From: Halobacteriovoraceae bacterium
GTDB taxonomy: Bacteria; Bdellovibrionota; Bacteriovoracia; Bacteriovoracales; Bacteriovoracaceae
Length of the DNA stretch: 12,912 bases
Assembly (NCBI GenBank): GCA_018663815.1
Contig: JABJPQ010000201.1
Coordinates: 1-12,912 of the forward strand
Direction: 5' to 3'
The translations under genes were made by a program, and so were the position numbers. The notes under the pieces were generated by a model. It did not search any database and was not told the DNA's origin. It saw nothing but the letters and a program-made list of their open reading frames with translations. How positions within the stretch are numbered: the stretch's first letter is position 1; each line of letters begins with the position of its first letter. Shown here in pieces: positions 7,495 through 12,912 of the stretch.

Positions 7495-7523
7495 AAAAAA
7501 AAACGCCCCAATCGAGGCGTTTT
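7495..7523. terminator. Rho-independent terminator of nrdJ, possibly bidirectional
   Basis: The stem is AAAACGCC (7500-7507) with GGCGTTTT (7516-7523) around an 8-base loop that can close by one more C-G pair. On the minus strand the GC core is followed by nine T residues (complement of 7495-7503), a strong terminator about 85 bp past the nrdJ stop. On the plus strand only four T residues follow, so it may also stop the response-regulator transcript, less efficiently. Confidence 0.85.
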
Positions 7524-7606
7524 AAATATTATGCAGGATTTGCATCGTTAAATTTTATCTTCCATGTGTGTGTGGGGACAAGATTTTTCCAATGCCGAAA
7601 AAAAAA

Positions 7607-10600
7607 TTATGAACAACCAGTTGTTGCTCCACAAGAATCACACTTCAAACAACTTCCATTTCTAAGTAAAGTAAAAGATTGGCATTCAGGACAAGCGTCA
7701 CCTTCATAGCCTTTCATCTTTGCTTCAGACATTTTTCTCGCTCTCGACTCCATTTGAGAGTTAAGCTGTTTTGTTAATACTTTCTGGGTACTTACTGTTC
7801 CATCAGCATGAGTTACTTTTTCTGTTTTTTCTATCATCTCTAAAAGAGGCTCTTCTTGGCCTGATTCACCAGATATTTTATCACTTTCAAGATCTGTTGG
7901 TTTTACATGAACAAGATCATATCGACCAAGGTACTTACAAGCAAGATCTCTAAAAACATAATCAATTACGGATGTGGCCATTTTTAAATTATCATGACCT
8001 TGGACCATTCCATTTGGCTCAAACTTTGTAAAAGTGAAGGCATCAACATACTCATCCAGAGGAACGCCATATTGCATCCCTAATGATATCGCAATTGAAA
8101 AGCAGTTCATAAGCGACCTATAAGCAGCTCCCTCTTTATGCATATCGATAAATATTTCACCGATTGATCCATCTTTATACTCTCCAGTACGAAGGTAGAC
8201 TTTATGCCCTCCAACTGTTGCTTTTTGAGTATACCCAAGTCTTCTATTAGGAAGACTTTTTCTTTTAGAAATTTCCTTATAAATAATTTTTTCAACCATT
8301 TTTTCGGCCATGACAGTAACTTTTTCAGTTGTGGCCATCTCATCAAGATCTTCTAATAGACCAAGATCATCAAAAGCCGCAACATTTAATGGTTGTGAAA
8401 GTTTAGATCCATCACGATAGATTGCATTTGCTTTAGTCATTAAAGACCAAGAAAGTCGATACGCTTCAGAAATCTCATCAATCGTTGCGTCGTTAGCCAT
8501 ATTAATTGTTTTGGAAATCGCTCCCGACAAATACGGTTGCGCTGCGGCCATCATTTTAATATGCCCTTTCCAAGAAATGAGTCTTTTACCATAACGTCCA
8601 CACTTATTCGCGCAATCAAAAACAGAGAGATGCTCTTCTTTTATTTTTGGAGCTGTCTCAATAGTCATCGTTCCACAGACAAAATCATTTGCAAGTCTAA
8701 TCTGTTCATCAGAAAAACCAATTTCTTGCAAAATATTTAAATTTTGATCATTGAGTTTCTCTTCATCAAGTTTTAAAACATTACGTAAAAAATCATCTCC
8801 TAAAGAAAAACGATTAAAAGTAAAACTTACGTCAAAAGCACTTTCTAGTGAGCTTTCAATTTTAGCTAAAATCTCTTTAGTAAAGCCTTTTGCCATTAAA
8901 CTTTCATGGTTAATTCCAGGTGCACCTTTTAAAGTTCCATGTCCAACGACATATTTTACAATCTCTTTTACTTGCGCAGGTTTATACCCAAGTTTTTTAA
9001 GTGCCAGTGGAACTGATTGATTAATAATCTTAAAATAGCCTCCACCTGCAAGTTTTTTAAACTTAACTAAAGCAAAGTCTGGCTCAATTCCTGTCGTATC
9101 ACAGTCCATAACAAGACCAATCGTTCCTGTTGGTGCAATGACTGTTGTTTGTGCATTTCTATAACCAAATTTTTCTCCAAGCTCTAAAGCTTCATCCCAC
9201 ACCTGTTTTGCGATTGTAACCAAAGAGCTATCAATACTTTTAGGATTAAGTGGTTGAGGGTTAACTGTTAGACCTTCATAATCAGAAGCAGCATAAACTG
9301 CACGACGATGATTTCTAATAACTTTTAGCATATGTTCTTTATTAGCTTCATATCTTTCAAAAGCACCATGTTCTTTGGCCATTAAAGCAGATACTTTATA
9401 AGTAACCCCTCCCATAATGGCCGTAAGAGCTGCTGTTAAATTACGTCCTTCGTCTGAGTCATAAGCAATCCCCATCTGCATAAGCAATCCACCAATATTG
9501 GCAAATCCCAAGCCTAGGGTTCTATATTGAAATGATCTTAAAGCTATTTCTTTAGAAGGAAATTGTGCCATTAAAACTGATATTTCTAAGACCATTGTCC
9601 ATATTTCACACGCATGAATATAAGCTTGGGTATCAAACATTCCTGTTACGGGATCAAGAAATTTAACTAAGTTTAACGAAGCTAAGTTGCATGCTGTATT
9701 ATCTAAAAACATATACTCTGAACAAGGGTTAGAAGCATTTATACGTCCATCTTCTGGACAGGTATGCCATTCATTAATGGTATCATCAAACTGAACTCCA
9801 GGATCAGCACACTGCCATGCGGCCTCAGAAACCATGGCCCACAAATCTTTTGCACCTAAAGAGCGAATTGTTTCGCCCGTTGTTCTGGATATTAATTCCC
9901 AGTTTTCATCTTTATCTAGCGCTTCAAAAAATTTATTCGGAATCCGTATTGAGTTATTAGAATTTTGTCCTGCTACAGTTGCATAGGCTTCAGAATTCCA
10001 ATCTGTATCATATTCTTCAAATTCAATCTCAGTAAAGCCTTGTTTGGCCAGGTCAATACAACGAGAGATATAATTCATAGAAACGCTATCTTGATTTGCA
10101 TCTCTAATAGCTTTGCCAAGTGCTTTATTTATTTTTCCGGAGTATTTTTCTTCTCCTAGAGAATCAGAGTTATTTAAGATCTCAAAAATATTTGTAAGGT
10201 GTTTTTTACAAATTTTAGAGCCTGTAACTAACGAAGCTACCTTTCGCTCTTCTTTTACTTTCCATTGAATAAAATCAACAATATCTGGATGATCAAGATC
10301 AAGACAAACCATTTTAGCTGCACGTCTGGTCGTTCCTCCAGACTTGATTGCCCCCGCCGCTCTATCTCCAATTTTTAAAAAGGACATTAGGCCTGAAGAG
10401 CTTCCGCCACCAGATAATGGCTCACCAAAGCCTCTTATTTGGGAGTAATTCGTTCCAGTTCCTGATCCAAACTTAAATAAACGAGCTTCTCTAGACCATA
10501 GGTCCATGATTCCGCCGTCTTTAACCAGATCATCTTGAACTGACTGAATAAAACAAGCGTGTGGCTGAGGACGTTCATAGGCTGATGTTGAAGCCATTAG

Positions 10601-11098
10601 TTCTCTTGTATCAGGATCTACATAATGATGTCCTTGAGCTGAGCCACTAATCCCATACGCACTATGTAAACCTGTATTGAACCATTGGGGTGAATTGGGT
10701 GCGGCCATTTGATTTGCGAGCATAAACGAAAGTTCAGCCTCAAATGCATTTGCACTTTCTTTAGTATCAAAATATTTATGGCCTTCTCCCCATTTTCTCC
10801 AACATCCTGCAAGCCGAGTAAACACTTGTCTCGCATCTGTTTCTGAACCAAGGATATTTTGGCCATCATTATCAACAAGTTGTTTTCCTTTAGAATCTTT
10901 TTGGGGAACACCTGTTTTTCGAAAATATTTTTGTGCAATTATGTCTGTAGCAACCTGAGACCAACCTGAAGGTACAGTAACTTCCATTGCCGATGAACTA
11001 GATCCATCTAGATTTTTAACTTCACTAATTCGTTTTTTAAATTTTAATGAAGCATATGCAGATTGACCCTTCCTAGTAAACAATCGTTTGATTTTCAA
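7607..11098 (-). CDS. nrdJ: Adenosylcobalamin-dependent (class II) ribonucleoside-diphosphate reductase
   Basis: Reduces ribonucleotides to deoxyribonucleotides, using vitamin B12 to make the thiyl radical, so it needs no oxygen and no NrdB subunit. The product from the TTG start is 1163 residues, usual for the long NrdJ family. Visible landmarks in that numbering: N-terminal [10 protein letters not shown]; Cys182 (PHACFIQS), one cysteine of the redox pair; the active-site loop NPCSEY with Asn457, radical Cys459 and Glu461; Cys470 ([11 protein letters not shown]), the second redox cysteine; the PTGTIG loop; and a C-terminal zinc ribbon with CPEC and CDSC pairs ending TTGCS. A longer reading from an ATG at 11161 is open, but its extra 21 codons contain the ribosome-binding site and the promoter -10 box and match nothing in the family's usual N-terminus. 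TTG at 11098, with AAGGAG 6 bp upstream, is therefore preferred. It is monocistronic, with its own terminator and NrdR-type operators upstream. Confidence 0.95.
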   Translation of the reverse strand: MKIKRLFTRKGQSAYASLKFKKRISEVKNLDGSSSSAMEVTVPSGWSQVATDIIAQKYFRKTGVPQKDSKGKQLVDNDGQNILGSETDARQVFTRLAGCWRKWGEGHKYFDTKESANAFEAELSFMLANQMAAPNSPQWFNTGLHSAYGISGSAQGHHYVDPDTRELMASTSAYERPQPHACFIQSVQDDLVKDGGIMDLWSREARLFKFGSGTGTNYSQIRGFGEPLSGGGSSSGLMSFLKIGDRAAGAIKSGGTTRRAAKMVCLDLDHPDIVDFIQWKVKEERKVASLVTGSKICKKHLTNIFEILNNSDSLGEEKYSGKINKALGKAIRDANQDSVSMNYISRCIDLAKQGFTEIEFEEYDTDWNSEAYATVAGQNSNNSIRIPNKFFEALDKDENWELISRTTGETIRSLGAKDLWAMVSEAAWQCADPGVQFDDTINEWHTCPEDGRINASNPCSEYMFLDNTACNLASLNLVKFLDPVTGMFDTQAYIHACEIWTMVLEISVLMAQFPSKEIALRSFQYRTLGLGFANIGGLLMQMGIAYDSDEGRNLTAALTAIMGGVTYKVSALMAKEHGAFERYEANKEHMLKVIRNHRRAVYAASDYEGLTVNPQPLNPKSIDSSLVTIAKQVWDEALELGEKFGYRNAQTTVIAPTGTIGLVMDCDTTGIEPDFALVKFKKLAGGGYFKIINQSVPLALKKLGYKPAQVKEIVKYVVGHGTLKGAPGINHESLMAKGFTKEILAKIESSLESAFDVSFTFNRFSLGDDFLRNVLKLDEEKLNDQNLNILQEIGFSDEQIRLANDFVCGTMTIETAPKIKEEHLSVFDCANKCGRYGKRLISWKGHIKMMAAAQPYLSGAISKTINMANDATIDEISEAYRLSWSLMTKANAIYRDGSKLSQPLNVAAFDDLGLLEDLDEMATTEKVTVMAEKMVEKIIYKEISKRKSLPNRRLGYTQKATVGGHKVYLRTGEYKDGSIGEIFIDMHKEGAAYRSLMNCFSIAISLGMQYGVPLDEYVDAFTFTKFEPNGMVQGHDNLKMATSVIDYVFRDLACKYLGRYDLVHVKPTDLESDKISGESGQEEPLLEMIEKTEKVTHADGTVSTQKVLTKQLNSQMESRARKMSEAKMKGYEGDACPECQSFTLLRNGSCLKCDSCGATTGCS

Positions 11099-11104
11099 AA
11101 TGTT

Positions 11105-11110
11105 CTCCTT
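11105..11110 (-). promoter_or_regulatory. Ribosome-binding site deciding the nrdJ TTG start
   Basis: On the minus strand AAGGAG is followed by six bases (AACATT) and then TTG. The product begins [12 protein letters not shown], as NrdJ proteins usually do. No comparable site precedes the upstream ATG at 11161. Confidence 0.8.
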
Positions 11111-11137
11111 AATTTTTAATATGCGTGTCTTGTAGTA

Positions 11138-11166
11138 ATTAAAATCCGTTTGCATGAGCAAGTCAA
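11138..11166 (-). promoter_or_regulatory. nrdJ: Promoter of nrdJ
   Basis: On the minus strand TTGACT (complement of 11161-11166, 5 of 6) is followed by a 17-bp spacer and TTTAAT (complement of 11138-11143, 5 of 6). The start of transcription would fall near 11131, leaving a leader of about 33 nt, too short for a cobalamin riboswitch. A second, weaker candidate lies just upstream on the same strand: TTGACG, 16 bp, TATTGT. It would be covered by the proximal NrdR-like site. Confidence 0.65.
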
Positions 11167-11181
11167 CACAATATCTAGTAT
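11166..11181. promoter_or_regulatory. NrdR-box-like operator, proximal
   Basis: ACACAATATCTAGTAT matches the published NrdR box consensus (ACACWATATATWGTGT) at 14 of 16 positions. It abuts the -35 element of the nrdJ promoter. NrdR is an ATP/dATP-sensing repressor of ribonucleotide reductase genes in most bacteria. Confidence 0.7.
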
Positions 11182-11206
11182 TTTATGGCCGTCAAAACAA
11201 TGACCT

Positions 11207-11222
11207 ATACAACATACTGTGT
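11207..11222. promoter_or_regulatory. NrdR-box-like operator, distal
   Basis: ATACAACATACTGTGT matches the NrdR consensus at 13 of 16 positions. It starts 41 bp from the proximal site, close to four helical turns, so both sites face the same side of the DNA, as expected for the cooperative tandem sites usual for NrdR. Confidence 0.62.
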
Positions 11223-11330
11223 CTTCCCCAAAATTCAAGATCTCAACGCTTTTAAATATCTGAAATTTAAATGAAATGGATCAAAGCGGTAACTAAATTT
11301 TGTTGCTTAGTATTTCTATAGTCTTTTACT

Positions 11331-11345
11331 ATTGTTTATAACAAT
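11331..11345. repeat. Short inverted repeat upstream of the six-cysteine protein gene
   Basis: ATTGTT-TAT-AACAAT, two perfect 6-bp arms around 3 bp, 45 bp upstream of the extended -10 of the gene at 11405. It could be a repressor or activator site. No known operator is recognised, and chance occurrence is possible at this base composition. Confidence 0.25.
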
Positions 11346-11389
11346 AACACATAGTTTCCGGTCAAGCTTACTCCATTATTTACCCAATG

Positions 11390-11398
11390 TGATATACT
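11390..11398 (+). promoter_or_regulatory. Extended -10 promoter giving a probably leaderless mRNA
   Basis: TGATATACT is an extended -10 element (TGN plus TATACT, 5 of 6). It ends 6 bp before the ATG at 11405, so transcription should begin at or next to the start codon. No convincing -35 is seen at the usual spacing, which extended -10 promoters tolerate. No Shine-Dalgarno sequence precedes the ATG. Confidence 0.5.
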
Positions 11399-11404
11399 GT
11401 TTAC

Positions 11405-12133
11405 ATGAAAATAATCAGTATCTTTTTTGTTGTAAGCCTCTCTATCAATTCCTGGGCGCAGTCTAAAGCTGTGAAAAGTTTTAAAGCTGTCTCCCATGAA
11501 AACCTAGGTTGTCCTATTAACTCTATTTGCTCCAAAGAATCTGGAAAATTAATCTCTCATTGGGAGAAAATGACTCAATCGATTGGCCATAAAGATAAAA
11601 TAAAAAAACTAAAATCCTATCATAAAAAATTTGGGCTTCCCTTGTACTTCTTAACTAAGATTAGCTCGCAAGAATCTCTTGACTCCGTTTTATGGAATTC
11701 AAGGTGTAAGCTTCACAACCCAAGAAACCCGCAACACAATATCTATAAAGCAATGAAGTTTTTAAAAAAATTACCAACGTCTTCTGAAGTGATACTAACA
11801 CCAATAACACTTTACCAAAATGAAGTTAAAACCAAGTATCAAACTCCTTACCAAGATCAAATTATTCTTATCAAAAATAATCAACTTGTTATCCTAAGAG
11901 ACTATGATGACTTTTATTTTCAATTAGGAATAAAGCCTAATGGAGACTTTGAAGTCATAAACCTTCCAAGTAAAGTTATCTCCAAAGCGCTTGAAAGAAA
12001 AATTGTAGATACTAAATGTCCTGATAAGATAATCTATGATGATAACTATTTTACAAAGTCCTACTGTCAAAAAGTACTTGATTTAGATACCAATACACTT
12101 AAGACAATACAGTTCGCTTGGACTTGCCCTTAA
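11405..12133 (+). CDS. Exported six-cysteine protein of unknown function
   Basis: A 242-residue protein with a clear signal peptide (MKIISIFFVVSLSINSWA, cleavage after SWA at residue 18). The mature protein is basic in its first half and has six cysteines (36, 42, 101, 205, 221, 241). This even number suits disulfide bonds in the periplasm or outside the cell. No catalytic motif or known family is recognised. Positions 125-165 look beta-rich (SEVILTPITLYQN, QIILIKNNQLVILRDYDD). The signal peptide fixes the start at 11405, which lacks a ribosome-binding site and lies at the predicted transcription start. The stop codon overlaps that of the convergent lipoprotein gene by 4 bp, with no terminator between them. 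Confidence 0.75.
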   Translation: MKIISIFFVVSLSINSWAQSKAVKSFKAVSHENLGCPINSICSKESGKLISHWEKMTQSIGHKDKIKKLKSYHKKFGLPLYFLTKISSQESLDSVLWNSRCKLHNPRNPQHNIYKAMKFLKKLPTSSEVILTPITLYQNEVKTKYQTPYQDQIILIKNNQLVILRDYDDFYFQLGIKPNGDFEVINLPSKVISKALERKIVDTKCPDKIIYDDNYFTKSYCQKVLDLDTNTLKTIQFAWTCP

Positions 12134-12834
12134 TTTATTTTTGAGAAAAACTGCTCTTTAAGATAAAGCTCATTTTCCTCAGCACATTTTGATGCCGATA
12201 AAATTGATCTTTCAAGTACAAAACCTCGGTGGGCATGATCTTTTTCCGTTAAAACTCTTATCGCTGTAATATCTTTTGTTTTAAATTTTCCATTTTTGAG
12301 TTGTTCTGCATACTCTACAATCATACAGATTTCATCATCGTTTGTAGATTTACAAAAACGAGCGTTCTTTTTATAAAAATAATGTCTTGTTGCTCTATTC
12401 CCCGTAACAACCCCTCTAACACCCGTTGCTGTTGTTGTTGGATTACAGATCGAACGAACAAGTGTCGAATCTTTTGTTATAACATCTCTAAAAACAGCTC
12501 TATTCATCGAAATAAACTCATACGTTCCAGAGTTAAGCTCTAGATTTGCTTCTATGGTAGCCTTAGTTCCAGTTTCACTTCCACACTGTGCTTCATTCAG
12601 ATCAAAAACAAAGGTGTTATTGGTGGTTACAACAATATCTTTGAAGTAATTTTCTTTATCCGCTAATGCTAGACAAAAATCTTCAATCATCCCTTCTTCA
12701 TTCGTAGAAAATTTATCGCTGGTAGAGGCTTCCCATACATTTCCAATTCTAGAATCGATTGGTCGTTCCGGCTCAACAATCTCAATTCCACATGACATAA
12801 GTGTAAAAAGCATAAGGAAGACTGATAATTTCAT
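12130..12834 (-). CDS. Lipoprotein of unknown function, cysteine-containing
   Basis: A 234-residue protein with a lipoprotein signal peptide: MKLSVFLMLFTLMS then Cys15 in the lipobox LMSC. Gly at +2 suggests outer-membrane sorting if E. coli-type rules apply. The mature part has six further cysteines (54, 84, 130, 161, 170, 217), again compatible with disulfides. It contains beta-prone Thr/Val-rich stretches around 68-77 and 130-150. No family is recognised. The ATG overlaps the stop of an upstream gene by one base (TAATG), with AGGA as a modest ribosome-binding site, so it is probably translationally coupled to that gene. Its 3' end overlaps the convergent gene. Confidence 0.78.
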   Translation of the reverse strand: MKLSVFLMLFTLMSCGIEIVEPERPIDSRIGNVWEASTSDKFSTNEEGMIEDFCLALADKENYFKDIVVTTNNTFVFDLNEAQCGSETGTKATIEANLELNSGTYEFISMNRAVFRDVITKDSTLVRSICNPTTTATGVRGVVTGNRATRHYFYKKNARFCKSTNDDEICMIVEYAEQLKNGKFKTKDITAIRVLTEKDHAHRGFVLERSILSASKCAEENELYLKEQFFSKIN

Positions 12835-12912
12835 TATTTAATCCTATTAATGTAATTGGAACTCACAAAGAGCTCTCTATTTTTCTTTAGCCCAATAACA
12901 AAATCACCAAAC
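12834..12912 (-). CDS. C-terminal end of an upstream gene (partial)
   Basis: The only frame open from the right edge on the minus strand ends in TAA at 12834-12836, sharing one base with the ATG of the lipoprotein gene. The visible 25 codons read FGDFVIGLKKNRELFVSSNY followed by five more residues. The other two frames stop within a few codons. The TAATG junction is the same arrangement seen inside the motor operon and supports a real gene end. The fragment is too short to identify. Confidence 0.55.
   Translation of the reverse strand, partial: FGDFVIGLKKNRELFVSSNYINRIK

Noticed and set aside
7531..7545. ATGCA-GGATT-TGCAT small hairpin near the nrdJ 3' end
   Set aside because: Only five pairs with no T-tract; the strong terminator at 7495-7523 suffices.
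8107..8346. Minus-strand 79-codon open frame inside nrdJ
   Set aside because: It is an alternative frame of the conserved nrdJ coding region; composition is Lys/Leu-rich and no ribosome-binding site was seen.
10618..10938. Minus-strand 106-codon open frame inside nrdJ
   Set aside because: It is a shadow of nrdJ in another frame; the nrdJ frame here carries conserved family sequence.
11111..11404. Cobalamin riboswitch upstream of nrdJ
   Set aside because: No B12-box-like conserved segment was found, and the predicted leader is only about 33 nt; NrdR-like sites explain the region better.
1..12912. tRNA, rRNA, CRISPR array, insertion sequence or prophage remnants
   Set aside because: No repeated spacer pattern, transposase-like protein or recognisable RNA gene was seen on either strand.

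Overview
The window is about two-thirds A+T. It looks like chromosomal DNA from a predatory or delta-type Gram-negative bacterium of the Bdellovibrionota, most likely the low-GC Bacteriovorax/Halobacteriovorax side. This rests on three things: a TolQ/TolR-type motor operon ending in an AgmX/PglI-type TonB-like protein (a combination typical of myxobacteria and Bdellovibrio relatives), a long class II ribonucleotide reductase with a C-terminal zinc ribbon, and several lineage-specific lipoproteins and secreted proteins. The taxonomic placement is inference from gene content.

Region 1 (1-6700, minus strand) is one tightly packed operon. In transcription order it holds a TolQ/ExbB/MotA-like channel, two different TolR/ExbD-like proteins, a 925-residue exported TPR protein, an 86-residue exported protein, a 400-residue AgmX-like protein (cytoplasmic head, one membrane helix, Gly-rich linker, TonB-like tail), and a lipoprotein that runs off the left edge. 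Junctions after the second gene overlap, abut or are about 15 bp apart. The set reads as one envelope machine in which a proton-driven inner-membrane stator moves a TonB-like rod that contacts periplasmic and outer-membrane parts. This is the same logic as the Agl/Glt gliding machinery of Myxococcus. What the machine does here is unknown. The lipoprotein gene carries a G9 tract that could make it phase variable.

Region 2 (6701-7606) holds a single-domain response regulator, divergent from the motor operon and with its own sigma-70-like promoter. A nested palindrome lies between the two genes. A strong hairpin terminator at 7495-7523 separates the regulator from the convergent nrdJ.

Region 3 (7607-11404) is nrdJ, adenosylcobalamin-dependent ribonucleotide reductase, on the minus strand. 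Its likely start is a TTG at 11098 behind a good ribosome-binding site, not the ATG further upstream. The upstream region has a good promoter and two matches to the NrdR operator 41 bp apart, so repression by NrdR is likely.

Region 4 (11405-12912) has an exported six-cysteine protein on the plus strand, apparently expressed from a leaderless mRNA. It overlaps by 4 bp, end to end, with a convergent lipoprotein gene. That lipoprotein gene is itself translationally coupled to an upstream gene, of which only the last 25 codons are in the window. No RNA genes, insertion sequences or CRISPR arrays were seen.
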